Below are positions 1 through 9,930 of a stretch of 64,000 nt of DNA, piece after piece. The position numbers and the translations under genes were made by a program. The notes below the pieces were generated by a model, which saw only the letters and a program-made list of their open reading frames with translations, did not search any database and was not told where the DNA came from. The stretch comes from VBAS01 sp963773465 (GTDB lineage: Bacteria > Bacteroidota > Bacteroidia > Chitinophagales > Chitinophagaceae), in the NCBI GenBank assembly GCA_963773465.1, contig CAVZBF010000005.1, positions 25,716 to 89,715 of the forward strand, given 5' to 3'. Position 1 is the first letter of the stretch; each line of letters begins with the position of its first letter.

Positions 1-851
1 TCTTTTTCATATTCAACCTTCAAAACTTTTTTGGCCTTCATCACTTCCCAGGTCGACTTGCCAACTATTGCTACATTATTTTTAAATGTAATTACATCTG
101 TAATACCCGGCATTGCTTTTGCCGCTGCATCATCAACAGATTTGATCTTTGTTCCAAAGGCGGGTGGCCGCTGTATCATAGCAAACACCATTCCTTCACG
201 GTAAAAATCCATACCAAAGATCCCTTTGCCTGTAATGATATTTTTATTCTCAACATTCTTAATTGCCTTGCCAATAAGCTTAAAATCTTTTCGATTTTTC
301 AATGGCACATCTGTTGGTACTGGAATTTTGGATGCTTCTTCAGCCAGTTCGCCATAGCTCAGTTTATTTCCTGTTTTAGTATGTATAACAAAACTATTTT
401 CAGCAGTACATTCACTGGCATCCACATTCCATTTTTTTGCGGCCGCTGCGATCAATAAATGCTCTTGCAGTTGCGCCAGCCGTTCTTAATCTTTTCCATG
501 AATGAGGAATAGCGCCGCTTCCGCCTGTCACTTGCCTGTCAAATTTTTTGATCTAATGGTGCCTGCACTGCTTTTACTTTATTCCAATCGGCATCGAGCT
601 CATCTGCAACGATCATCGGAAAGGATGTCATTACATTTTGTCCCAATTCTGGATTTGGAGAAAAAATAGTGATCGTGCCATCAGTTGCTATTGATAAATA
701 GCTATTAAAATTCAGATCAGCCGTTGCTTGCATTTATAAGAACAGGAGCCGCTTCGCTGCCAAACCAACTAAACCCAAGTACAAGACCACCACCGGTTAA
801 AGAGGTTATTTTTAAAAAATCTCTTCTGTTTGTTTTATTTAAAGTTGACAT
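1..851 (-). CDS. Molybdopterin-binding subunit of a xanthine dehydrogenase-family oxidoreductase (IorB-like), partial
   Basis: This is the N-terminal part of a large molybdenum hydroxylase subunit resembling isoquinoline 1-oxidoreductase beta, which would hold the molybdopterin cofactor and oxidise an aldehyde or N-heterocycle. The ATG at 849-851 opens with a twin-arginine signal (N-R-R-D-F-L-K then a glycine/leucine-rich core), so the product is probably exported folded. Later segments fit this family (NPELGQNVMTSFPMIVADEL, then KNIITGKGIFGMDF and RPPAFGTKIKSV). The frame breaks near 735 and again near 490-540, and the gene leaves the window at base 1. It follows the 2Fe-2S subunit gene with only 3 bases between them, a normal small-then-large subunit order. 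The substrate cannot be told from this fragment. Confidence 0.8.
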
Positions 852-854
852 AGA

Positions 855-1314
855 CTAAAGTTTTTTGCTTGCTGATTGGATAGCTTCACGAATGCGATGA
901 TAAGCGCCGCACCGGCAGAGATTGCCATGCATCGCATCATCAATTTGCTGTTGAGTTGGTTTTGGATTTCGTTTTAACAACGCAGCAGCAGTCATTATTT
1001 GTCCCGCCTGGCAATAGCCGCATTGAGGCACATCCACTTCATCCCATGCTAACTGTACAGGATGATCACCATTTTTCGAAAGCCCCTCGATCGTTGTAAC
1101 TTTTGCAGACTTTGATCGCTGAAACGGGCAATGTACATGAGCGGACAGGATTACCATCGATATGAACCGTGCACGCACCGCATTGTGCAATGCCACAGCC
1201 ATACTTGGTTCCTACTAATCCAAGATGATCTCGCAATACCCATAACAATGGAGTATCGGCGGCAACATCAGTCTTGTATTCTTTGCCATTAATTTGAAGT
1301 GTGAAAACAGCCAT
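855..1314 (-). CDS. (2Fe-2S)-binding subunit of an IorA-like oxidoreductase, frameshifted
   Basis: This is the small electron-transfer subunit of a molybdenum hydroxylase. The N-terminal half has the plant-ferredoxin-type cluster site (KYGCGIAQCGACTVHIDG). The C-terminal half has the second 2Fe-2S site (PQCGYCQAGQI and NLCRCGAY). About 150 residues are expected for the family and are obtained only by joining two frames across an indel near 1130-1140, after VRSCTLPVSAIK. The start at 1314 (MAVFTLQINGKEYKTD) fits the family. It is translationally close to the downstream molybdopterin subunit and forms an operon with it. There is no signal peptide, so it is presumably exported together with the Tat-bearing partner. 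Confidence 0.85.
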
Positions 1315-1730
1315 TAGATTTTGTTTTTGGAGAAATTGAAGTTACGAAAAACCAATTGAGGATATAAATCAAAAGTAAAAAGCAAAAATTCAAAAATTTT
1401 TCTTTGTATTTTTTATCTATTTGGCGCAATGCCACCCTAAAAATCAAAAACCAAAAGTAAAAAGGGAATTCAAAGAAAATTCCATGGATTGAGAAACCAT
1501 TTTGAGATGACTTTTAAATCTGGAAATTAAGAGAAATATCGTCTTTAAATGTTATACCCTACCAGGTACATAATGAGCACAAAATTCCACACCTCTTTTA
1601 CAACAATGGACAAATAATGTTTGATCAAATTTTTCTCTACCAACATTTAACTTTTCTTCCGCTTTAATCAATGTGTTTTAGCGAAGAATGTTGTGGCATA
1701 ATTCTTTATAATAAAATACAAAAGAAATTC
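1315..1730. other. Intergenic region between divergent operons, with A-rich repeats
   Basis: This 416-base stretch separates the minus-strand oxidoreductase from the plus-strand glycosyltransferase operon and must hold both promoters, although I cannot assign boxes with confidence. It contains two similar A-rich segments built from the words ATCAAAAGTAAAAAG and CCAAAAGTAAAAAG (about 1367-1400 and 1440-1465). A small hairpin, GGAATT (1465-1470) with AATTCC (1478-1483), lies beside them. No convincing gene is present. Confidence 0.5.
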
Positions 1731-2885
1731 ATGGTCCCACCTTCAAAGAAGAATTCTGATCTCTTATGCTTCTCTCATTTGCGCTGGAATTTTGTTTATC
1801 AACGCCCCCAGCACCTGATGAGCCGCTTTGCGCGGGACCGCAAGGTCTTTTTTTTCGAAGAACCTGTTTACGATGCTCCTTCCCAATACAATGAAATTTT
1901 TGACGATCCTGAAAGCGGGGTCTGTGTTGTAACACCCCACATTACGGGTGACACTGAAAATAGTAACGAAGCTTTACGTCACCTGCTTCAACTATTTATG
2001 GCATCAATGAATATTAAGTCTCATGTTGCCTGGTATTATACTCCGTTGTCACTCGCATTCAGCGATCATTTGAGATCTGAATTAATTGTATATGATTGTA
2101 TGGATGAGCTTTCATCGTTCAAGTTCGCTTCGCCGCTATTAAAGGAATGGGAAAGAAAACTTTTTGCAAAGGCAGATGTTGTGTTTACAGGCGGCATGCA
2201 TTTATATGAAGCAAAGAAAAATTTTCACTCAAATATTTTTGGCGTTCCAAGCGGAATAGATGTAAATCATTTTATACAAGCAAGAGAGTTTACAAAAGAT
2301 CCGAATGACCAGGCTTCAATCCCTCATCCGCGAATCGGTTATTATGGAGTGGTTGATGAACGGTTTAATATAGAATTGCTGAGATCGGTTGCACAACTCA
2401 AACCTGATTGGCATTTTGTAGTCGTCGGTCCAACGGCTAAGATCGATCCGGCAACTTTACCAGCGAATACAAATATTCACTTCATCGGCATGCGGGATTA
2501 TAAAGAATTGCCATCTTATCTCGCCGGTTGGGATGTTGCCATGATGCCTTTTGAATTAAATGAAGCCACAAAATATATAAGCCCTACAAAAACGCCTGAA
2601 TTTCTCGCTGCCGGAAAACCGGTTGTGTCCACTTCAATACATGATGTTGTGCATCCTTACGGCGATAAAAGATTAGTAAGCATTGCAGACACTGCCGGTG
2701 AATTTGCAGCGGCAATCGAACAATACTTATCAACTGAAAGAAGTAAAGGATGGTTGAAAGAAGTCGATGCGTTATTAAAAACAATGTCATGGAATGATAT
2801 CTGGAAACGAATGAATGATCTTATGAACAAAACTTTAAAACTTAAAACTATTACGCATGAAAATGAATCACAAACCTATGTTTGA
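1731..2885 (+). CDS. Glycosyltransferase of the GT4-like fold, linked to UDP-galactopyranose mutase
   Basis: The predicted protein is cytoplasmic, about 384 residues, with the two-domain GT-B character of retaining glycosyltransferases. The N-terminal CFSHLRWNFVYQRPQHLMSR segment is typical of a group often annotated as 'glycosyltransferase family 1'. The C-terminal half carries IGYYGVVDERFN, then the donor-binding region GMRDYKELPSYLAGWDVAMM and PTKTPEFLAAGKPVVST, whose Glu lies in the usual E-x7-E-like position. An in-frame ATG exists 60 bases upstream at 1671, but family similarity begins after the ATG at 1731. The gene overlaps the next one (glf) by 29 bases, so the two are almost certainly co-transcribed. 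With UDP-galactofuranose made next door, it may be a galactofuranosyltransferase; that is inferred from context only. Confidence 0.8.
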   Translation: MVPPSKKNSDLLCFSHLRWNFVYQRPQHLMSRFARDRKVFFFEEPVYDAPSQYNEIFDDPESGVCVVTPHITGDTENSNEALRHLLQLFMASMNIKSHVAWYYTPLSLAFSDHLRSELIVYDCMDELSSFKFASPLLKEWERKLFAKADVVFTGGMHLYEAKKNFHSNIFGVPSGIDVNHFIQAREFTKDPNDQASIPHPRIGYYGVVDERFNIELLRSVAQLKPDWHFVVVGPTAKIDPATLPANTNIHFIGMRDYKELPSYLAGWDVAMMPFELNEATKYISPTKTPEFLAAGKPVVSTSIHDVVHPYGDKRLVSIADTAGEFAAAIEQYLSTERSKGWLKEVDALLKTMSWNDIWKRMNDLMNKTLKLKTITHENESQTYV

Positions 2886-4026
2886 TTACCTGGTCGTAGG
2901 AGCTGGGTTTGCCGGGGCTGTCATTGCAGAACGGTTGGCAAGCCAGGCCGGCAAGAAAGTTCTAATTGTTGACAAAAGAAATCATATTGGAGGAAACACT
3001 TACGATTATTATAACAGCGATGGTATACTTGTACACTTATATGGGCCGCACATTTTTCACACCAATTGTAAAGAAATTTATGATTACCTGGGAAAATTCA
3101 CATCATGGCGCCCTTATGAACACCGTGTATTAGCAAGTGTAGACGGGATGCTTGTTCCTATTCCGATAAATCTGAATACAATTAATAAATTATATGGCAC
3201 ACAACTTTCTTCACCTGAAGTTGAAAAGTTTTTGGCAGACAGGGCAGAGAAGAAAGACAGGATCATTACATCTGAAGATGTGGTGATAAGCAAAGTGGGA
3301 AAGGAGTTGTACGAAAAATTCTTTAAGGGCTATACAAAAAAACAATGGGGATTAGACCCGAGTGAATTAGATGCCTCTGTTGCAGCAAGAATTCCAACAC
3401 GTACCAACCGTGATGACAGGTATTTTACAGATACCTACCAGGCAATGCCTTTGCATGGGTATACAAAAATGTTTGAGAAAATGCTTTCGCATCCGCACAT
3501 TAAAGTAATGCTGAATACAGATTATAAAGAAATAGAAAAAATTATTCCTTATAAAGAAATGATCTATACAGGTCCTGTCGATTATTTCTTCGATAATTGC
3601 TATGGTAAACTTCCATATCGTTCATTAGAATTCAAATTTGAAACTGTAGAAACAGAAGTGTTTCAGCCAACAGGAACGGTGAATTATCCTAATGAACATC
3701 CATATACAAGAGTAACTGAATTCAAATACCTGACCGGTCAAAAACATCCAAAAACAACAATGGTATATGAGTATCCAACAGAAGAAGGAGATCCGTATTA
3801 CCCTGTACCAAGACCCGAAAATGCAGAACTCTACAAAAAGTACCAGGCATTGGCCGATGATACACCGAATGTTCATTTTGCAGGAAGATTAGCCACATAT
3901 AAATACTACAATATGGACCAGGTGGTGGCGCAGTCCCTCACGTTGTTCAGAAAAATAATAGGAACGAAAGAAAAAACAAATGGAACACAAATCAATGGAC
4001 ATAGAATACCCGCTATGCAAACCTGA
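2857..4026 (+). CDS. glf: UDP-galactopyranose mutase
   Basis: This flavoenzyme interconverts UDP-galactopyranose and UDP-galactofuranose in the cytoplasm. An N-terminal Rossmann FAD motif is visible (YLVVGAGFAGAVIAERLA), followed by HIGGNTYDYYNSDG and LYGPHIFHT. The middle and C-terminal family signatures are also present (FFKGYTKKQWGLDPSEL, YTGPVDYFFDNCYG, FAGRLATYKYYNMDQVV). At 389 residues it is full length. The reading frame is intact. Starts at 2857, 2863 or 2878 are all possible; the conserved part begins at MFDYLVVG. It overlaps the glycosyltransferase upstream by 29 bases and the GH1-RmlD fusion downstream by 47 bases, which implies tight translational coupling. Confidence 0.95.
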   Translation: MKMNHKPMFDYLVVGAGFAGAVIAERLASQAGKKVLIVDKRNHIGGNTYDYYNSDGILVHLYGPHIFHTNCKEIYDYLGKFTSWRPYEHRVLASVDGMLVPIPINLNTINKLYGTQLSSPEVEKFLADRAEKKDRIITSEDVVISKVGKELYEKFFKGYTKKQWGLDPSELDASVAARIPTRTNRDDRYFTDTYQAMPLHGYTKMFEKMLSHPHIKVMLNTDYKEIEKIIPYKEMIYTGPVDYFFDNCYGKLPYRSLEFKFETVETEVFQPTGTVNYPNEHPYTRVTEFKYLTGQKHPKTTMVYEYPTEEGDPYYPVPRPENAELYKKYQALADDTPNVHFAGRLATYKYYNMDQVVAQSLTLFRKIIGTKEKTNGTQINGHRIPAMQT

Positions 4027-6140
4027 GGTTTGGGGAGGAATTGAATGTACGATCAACAGGGTGCAGGACGACTTTCGTGATCAGCTTCTTTATTCAGGTC
4101 ATTATACAAGACCGGGAGATATTGAACAGTTTGCAGAATTAGGAATAAAAAAGTTGCGGTATCCTGTATTGTGGGAATTTCATCAGCCTGTTGAAAACAA
4201 ATCTATTGATTGGAGCTGGACTGAAAAACAGCTTCAATCAATTCGGGATAATAATATTACGCCGATTGCAGGCCTGGTGCATCATGGCAGCGGTCCTGCA
4301 TTTACTGATTTACTGGATAAAAAATTTCCGGATAAGTTAGCGGCTTATGCAAAAGCTGTAGCAAAAAAATTTCCATGGATTGAATATTATACTCCCGTCA
4401 ATGAGCCGTTAACTACTGCCCGGTTCAGTGGCCTTTATGGTTTATGGTATCCTCATAGTAAAAATGAAATAAGTTTTATACGAATGCTGCTTAATCAACT
4501 CAAAGGAGTTGTGTTAAGCATGCAGGCTATTCGAAAAATAAATCCGGAAGCAAAACTGGTACAGACTGAAGATCTTTCTAAAACTCATAGCACAGTGCTG
4601 CTTTCTTACCAGGCAGATTTTGAAAATGAGAGGCGATGGCTGACATACGATCTTTTATGCGGCAAAGTAGATCAACAACATTTTTTCTGGAACTATTTTA
4701 TTTCAATGGGGGTTGATAAAAAAGAATTAGAATTCTTTTTAAAAAATCCATGTCCGCCCGATATCATCGGGTTTAATTATTATGTGACATCTGAAAGATA
4801 TCTGGATGAAAAAATAGAGAACTATCATTGCTCGACACATGGCGGCAATCACCAGCATAAATATGCCGATGTGGAGGCAGTAAGGATTATTGAGTTGGCT
4901 GGTTTACCAGTATTATTAAATGAGGCATGGGAAAGATATAGGTTACCCATCGCCATAACAGAAAATCATTTAAGCTGCACCCGTGAAGAGCAAATGCGAT
5001 GGTTCAAAGAAACATGGGAAGCTTGTTGTGATGTAAAAAAACAAGGAGTCAGATATACAGGCCGTAACAGTTTGGTCATTACTCGGAGCATATGACTGGA
5101 ACAGTTTGCTTACCCAAATAATAATTATTACGAGTCAGGTGCTTTTGATATCGCCAATAATAGATTTCGTAAAACAGCTTTAGGCAAAATGGTAAATGCT
5201 ATTGCTACCACCGGCAATTATCATCACCCAGTGCTTAATGCAAAAGGATGGTGGAATAAAAACAGGGATATAAGTCAAATTATGAAAACTTCGAAACAAG
5301 AAAACCAATTATTGATTATTGGAAAGAATGGGACATTGGGAACTGCATTTATGAAAATATGCGAGCATCGTTGCATCCCATACATTGCGTTAAGCAGGAA
5401 AGACCTTGATATTTCAAATGAACGGGAAGTAAGAGGCGATAATCGATATGTACAGGCCGTGGGGAGTGATAAATACTGCCGGGTATGTAAAAGTAGATGA
5501 TGCTGAAATAAATTTTAATGAATGCTTTTCGGTAAATACCGTTGCGCCGGGAATATTAGCAAACACATGCAATATCAGGGGCATTCGTTTTATGACATTT
5601 TCATCTGATCTTGTATTTGACGGTTCTAAAAAAACTCCGTATCATGAAACTGATGTTGCAAAGCCATTGAATATTTATGGCATCAGCAAAGCAAATGGTG
5701 AACAGGTGGTTCAAAAAGCAAATCCAGGTTCTTTGATCATTCGTACCAGCGCATTCTTTGGCCCATGGGATAATTACAATTTTGCATATACCATTTTAGA
5801 TTCATTGAAAAATGAAAGATCATATTCTGTTGTAAAAGATGTGATCGTATCGCCAACCTATGTACCTGATCTTACAAACACTGCACTCGATCTTTTTATA
5901 GATGAAGAGCAGGGGATATGGCATTTAAGCAATGAAGGAATGGTAAGCTGGGCCGATTTTGCTTGTGCCATTGCTGAAAGGGCAGGATATAAAAAACATA
6001 ATCTTATTTTAAAAAGCCTGGAAGAAATGAAGTGGAAGGCTCAGCGGCCATTATATAGCGCTTTGAAAAGTGATAAGGGGATAAAACTACCGGTGCTGGA
6101 TAATGCTTTGGAACGATTTTTTGAGCATAGAACCGTTTAA
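3980..6140 (+). CDS. GH1-like glycosidase fused to an RmlD-like sugar-nucleotide reductase, frameshifted
   Basis: This is one long gene of about 720 codons. Residues 1-400 resemble glycoside hydrolase family 1: the acid/base motif is retained (EYYTPVNEPLTTARF) and so is the nucleophile region (LPIAITENH, normally TENG). Residues about 430-720 form a short-chain dehydrogenase of the dTDP-4-dehydrorhamnose reductase type: nucleotide-binding LLIIGKNGTLGTAF, FSSDLVFDGSKKTPYHETD and catalytic YGISK. Two compensating indels at about 5057 and 5117 restore the original frame, so the linker KMVNAIATTGNYHHP joins the halves directly. A third indel lies near 5440-5450. With no signal peptide it should be cytoplasmic. 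Whether the glycosidase half hydrolyses or transfers a sugar cannot be told. The fusion appears real because no stop or start separates the halves once the indels are corrected. Confidence 0.78.
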
Positions 6141-6155
6141 TTAGAAATTACATAT

Positions 6156-7365
6156 ATGCCCGGAAATAAATTCATGTTTGCGACTGGAATTGAAAACAGT
6201 TATCCTACAATTCTGCTGCCCAATGGCAAAACAAAGCGCATCGATGAAATGGAAAAGGCCCATCATTATGATTATTGGAAAAAAGATTTTGAGCTTGTAA
6301 AAGAATTGGGGCTTGAATTTTTAAGGTTTGGCCCGCCTTATTATAAAACACACCTGGCTCCGGGTAAATATGATTGGTCTTTTGCAGATGAAACTTTTAA
6401 TTATCTAAAAGAATTACACATCACACCCATTGTCGATCTCTGTCATTTCGGTGTTCCCGATTGGATCGGAAATTTTCAGAACCCTGATTTCCCGCAACTA
6501 TTTCGCGGAATATTCAAAAGCATTTGCAGAAAGATTCCCTGATCTGCAATTATATACACCGGTCAATGAAATATTCATTGCGGCCATGTTTTCTGCGCAA
6601 TATGGATGGTGGAATGAGAGACTAAAATCCGATAAAACATTTGTTACGGCATTAAAACATCTATGCAAAGCAAATGTAATGTCGATGCATGCAATTTTAC
6701 AGGTACAGCCGGAAGCAACATTTATACAAAGTGAGTCTTCGGAATATTTTCATGCGATGGATCCGTTAGCGGTGCCGCTTGCACGATTTCTTAATCAGAA
6801 AAGATTTCTTTCACTTGATCTTACTTACGGCTATCCTTTAAATGTAACCATGTATGAATACCTGCGGGCAAATGGAATGACAAGCGATGAATATTACTGG
6901 TTCACAAAAAACCAGGTAAAGGCAAAATGTATAATGGGTAATGATTATTATGTGACCAATGAACATTTAGTTTTTCCCAACGGGCATACGCAGGCGGCAG
7001 GAGAAATTTTTGGATACTATGTGATCACCAATCAATATTACAGAAGATACAAGCTGCCGATCATGCATACGGAAACAAATATAAAAATGCCGGCTTGTAA
7101 AGAATGGCTGTTGAAACAATGGGCAAATGTTCACCGCTTAAAACATGATGGCATTCCAATCATTGGTTTTACATGGTATAGCTTATGCCACCAGGTTGAC
7201 TGGGATTCTGCATTACGCAACGATGCAGGAATTGTAAATGAGTTAGGATTGTTTGACCTTAATAGAAAAATAATGCCCGTAGGCGAAGCGTATAAGACGC
7301 TTATTGAAAATTGGAAAGAAGTATTGAATACTGAAAGCTTTGGGCTTGTTTTTGACAACTGGTGA
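6156..7365 (+). CDS. Second GH1-like protein (family 1 glycosidase-type TIM barrel), one frameshift
   Basis: This gene encodes about 402 residues once a one-base insertion near 6500-6510 is corrected (PQLF then AEYSKAFAERFPDLQLYTP). The fold markers parallel those of the preceding fusion: RFGPPYYKTHLAPGKYDWSF, LCHFGVPDW, the acid/base-like YTPVNEIFIAAMFSAQYGWW and a nucleophile-like LPIMHTETN. Both candidate glutamates are kept, but the motifs depart from canonical NEP and TENG, so activity or specificity may be unusual. There is no signal peptide. It starts 15 bases after the fusion gene and closes the operon. It could be an ordinary cytoplasmic beta-glycosidase or a trimming/transferring enzyme for the Galf-containing glycan. 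Confidence 0.75.
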
Positions 7366-7644
7366 TCAGCGAACGAACTGTGCGTCCTCTTTGATTATAT
7401 CCGCAGTAAATAATGAAAATAGCTCAGATGCCTCCATCTCATTATTTTTTTTATCCTTGTTTAGGACGTCCGAAGGCTTTTCTTTAAAAGGAACGATCGA
7501 GTCAATTTTGAATTTGTTCAGCACTTTGCCCAGTTTTGATCTTTTGATTGTCTTTTTCATGTTCACTTTATCCTCCATTTTTATGCCTAAAACTCTGTTA
7601 ATGAAATTTATTCGCTTTGATTCGGACTTGTTGTAAATATCCAT
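7366..7644 (-). CDS. Small basic hypothetical protein
   Basis: I do not recognise this 92-residue protein. It is lysine-rich and soluble, with no signal peptide or membrane segment (MDIYNKSESKRINFINRV at the start, ELFSLFTADIIKED near the end). Its stop codon abuts the stop of the plus-strand GH1-like gene with no overlap, a convergent end-to-end arrangement that supports it being real. The opposite strand also has an open frame of similar length, so the call is moderate. An internal start at residue 22 is possible. Confidence 0.5.
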   Translation of the reverse strand: MDIYNKSESKRINFINRVLGIKMEDKVNMKKTIKRSKLGKVLNKFKIDSIVPFKEKPSDVLNKDKKNNEMEASELFSLFTADIIKEDAQFVR

Positions 7645-7807
7645 TACAATAAAAAATTTACAATCACAGGAATGTAATTTTTAATTCAAGTAAAAACTTT
7701 TTTCAAACACTTGTACGTAAATGGTCAAACAACTTTTAATCTGTAATTTTTTGTGGCGCTAATTGCTCATCCAATGTTCAAATTCAAAAAAGGCAGTTGG
7801 TTTGAGT

Positions 7808-9712
7808 TCAGTTTTTTAAATATTTATCCAGGAATTGGAGTATTTGTCCATAGCCTTTTATTTCATTTTCTTTTTTAATGAAGCCATGACCTTCATCCGG
7901 GAAAACAACATATTCAACAGGAACTCCATTCTTCTTTACTGTTTCCACCACTTCATCGCTTTCCTTTTTTTGCACCCGCGGATCATTAGCTCCCTGCAAC
8001 ACCATTAATGGCTTCTTAATATTAGCAGCATGCAAAAGAGGAGAGAATTGCTGCAGCCGAACGGAGTCTGCAGTATTCGGATCGCCGAGTTCCTGATATA
8101 GTGCTTTCCTGAAAGATTCCCAGTAGGGTGGAATTTCTTTCAAGGTCCTTGGCCAGTTTACCACGCCAAACAAGTCTACGCCTGCTTTGAATTCATCAGG
8201 ATGAAAACAAAGTGCTGCTACCGTCATATATCCTCCATAGGATCCGCCTAGTATTCCAATTTTGGAAGAATCGATATATGGTAATGATGCAAGATATTTT
8301 TTACCCCAAACCACATCCTTCAGGTCTTTATTGCCATGATCACGGTCATCCATCTTATAAAATGTTTTTCCATAACCACTGCTGCCCCGGTTATTTACAT
8401 CTAGCACAGCATATCCATGATTAACGAGATATTGAATAAGTGAAAAATAATATACGCCTGCCTGTCCTCCAGGGCCACCATGTACAAATACTATTGCAGG
8501 AACTTTCTTACTTGCACTTGCCTGCTGTGGTTTATAATAAATCGCCGGAATTTCCAATCCATCAAATGATTTATATCTTACCACTTTGGCGGCGACAAGA
8601 TCAGCTTCCTGGATATCAGCATTAAGCGTATTCGTAAGCTTTTTTATTTCTTTAGTATTAAAATCATATACATACATATTATTAGGTGCTTTTGAACTTC
8701 CTACCGTTATACTCATTTTACTTTCATCGCTGGAAATGTTAACGCCCTGGATAGTTCCATCCTGTATTGCAGGAAAATCAAGCTCCTTGCCTGTAGCATG
8801 ATCGAAAAGATGGAGTTTGTTTTGCCCATCTTCATTTACATATATCACGCGGTATTTTTCTTTGTCGGACAAAGCCATCCACGCAACATCCCAGTTTGCT
8901 TCATAGAATTTTTCTTTTTTACCGGTGGCAATATCATATTTCATTACATAAGTAAACTCCCCGCCATCATTGGTGAGGTAATAAAGTGTATTGTTATCAA
9001 GAGAGAATTTAAGCGGGCTGGTTGTTGCCTCCACGCTGTCTGCATTGATCTTCGTAGTGGTTCCGCTTTGCTGATCAACTAAAAAAGCATTATTTGAGGA
9101 AGTGGTAAGATTTTCAACCAATACAAGGAACCGTTCATTAGGTGAAATAGCGCTTACATCAAAACCTTTATCATTTTTATAGATCAGCTGAGACATCCAT
9201 TTTGCCGTGTCCATTTTATAGAGATCAAAAAACCGGGGGTCTCTTTTATTGGAGAAATAATAGAGATATTTGTCATCACGGCTCCATCCCCAAAACTGTG
9301 TTTTTTCTTCTTTACCTGGTGTCAGGTCTTTTACTTCACCGGATGTTTTACGCAGGTACAAATGAGATATCTCATTTCCTCCTTTATCAGAATTGTAAAT
9401 AATATTTGTTGTGCCCGGCACATAACTGTTTGCAAACATTGATTCTTTGTCCGAGTTCGTGATGGCTTGTTTCTGCCCGCTTGCGATATCGATTTCATAT
9501 ACATTATAAATGCCGCTTTCATTGGTAGTCACAAGCATTTTTTTATCATCGCTGGAAATATCACCACCAAACACTTCCGAGCTTTTATAGAACTGTTCGA
9601 TAGTATATTGTTTTACATCTTTGGGCGCTTCTTCTGTTTCTCCCGCAGTGTTATTACTGTTACAAGCAGACAGCAAAATTGAAATGCTGACGAATAGCAA
9701 AAATATTTTCAT
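7808..9712 (-). CDS. S9 family peptidase (prolyl oligopeptidase type), lipoprotein
   Basis: This is a serine exopeptidase/oligopeptidase of the DPP-IV/acylaminoacyl-peptidase group. The chosen start at 9712 gives a lipoprotein signal peptide (MKIFLLFVSISILLSAC, lipobox Cys at residue 17); the ATG 57 bases upstream would spoil it. Residues about 40-370 form a WD40-like beta-propeller. The C-terminal alpha/beta hydrolase domain has the oxyanion region VFVHGGPGGQ, nucleophile GILGGSYGGYMT, the acid in VLQGANDPRV and the His in FPDEGHGF. The frame is intact and of typical length (634 residues). It probably acts in the periplasm or at the outer membrane on short peptides. Confidence 0.92.
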   Translation of the reverse strand: MKIFLLFVSISILLSACNSNNTAGETEEAPKDVKQYTIEQFYKSSEVFGGDISSDDKKMLVTTNESGIYNVYEIDIASGQKQAITNSDKESMFANSYVPGTTNIIYNSDKGGNEISHLYLRKTSGEVKDLTPGKEEKTQFWGWSRDDKYLYYFSNKRDPRFFDLYKMDTAKWMSQLIYKNDKGFDVSAISPNERFLVLVENLTTSSNNAFLVDQQSGTTTKINADSVEATTSPLKFSLDNNTLYYLTNDGGEFTYVMKYDIATGKKEKFYEANWDVAWMALSDKEKYRVIYVNEDGQNKLHLFDHATGKELDFPAIQDGTIQGVNISSDESKMSITVGSSKAPNNMYVYDFNTKEIKKLTNTLNADIQEADLVAAKVVRYKSFDGLEIPAIYYKPQQASASKKVPAIVFVHGGPGGQAGVYYFSLIQYLVNHGYAVLDVNNRGSSGYGKTFYKMDDRDHGNKDLKDVVWGKKYLASLPYIDSSKIGILGGSYGGYMTVAALCFHPDEFKAGVDLFGVVNWPRTLKEIPPYWESFRKALYQELGDPNTADSVRLQQFSPLLHAANIKKPLMVLQGANDPRVQKKESDEVVETVKKNGVPVEYVVFPDEGHGFIKKENEIKGYGQILQFLDKYLKN

Positions 9713-9798
9713 ATATTTTGTTTTGATATAAATGAATGGCAGGAAGATACAATTAATTCGGATATGCAAGAGAAATCATGAATAAGAGTAGTTCTCAG

Positions 9799-9905
9799 TT
9801 TGGAAATAAAATTAAACCACGGAGACACAATGACACTAAGTTACACGGGATAATCTCTGTATTTCTTTGTGACTTCTGTGCCGCTGTGGTTAAAAAAAAC
9901 AAATT
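9799..9905. repeat. Palindromic intergenic repeat, family A, copy 1
   Basis: This imperfect inverted repeat has arms beginning AAACCACGGAGACACAATG (left) and ending GTGCCGCTGTGGTT (right), flanked by TTTGGAAATAAAATT and AAAACAAATTGTGACAG. It shares its arms and internal words (CACTAAGTTACACGGGA) with copies at 33561-33682 and 56211-56327. It lies between the S9 peptidase start and the mqnE stop, and RNA from either strand would fold into a long hairpin. Confidence 0.75.
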
Positions 9906-9930
9906 GTGACAGTACCTGATTAAGCTGTTC

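Noticed and set aside
7340..7636. 98-codon plus-strand frame after the second GH1-like gene
   Set aside because: It overlaps that gene's end in another frame and is antisense to the small basic protein whose stop abuts the GH1-like stop.
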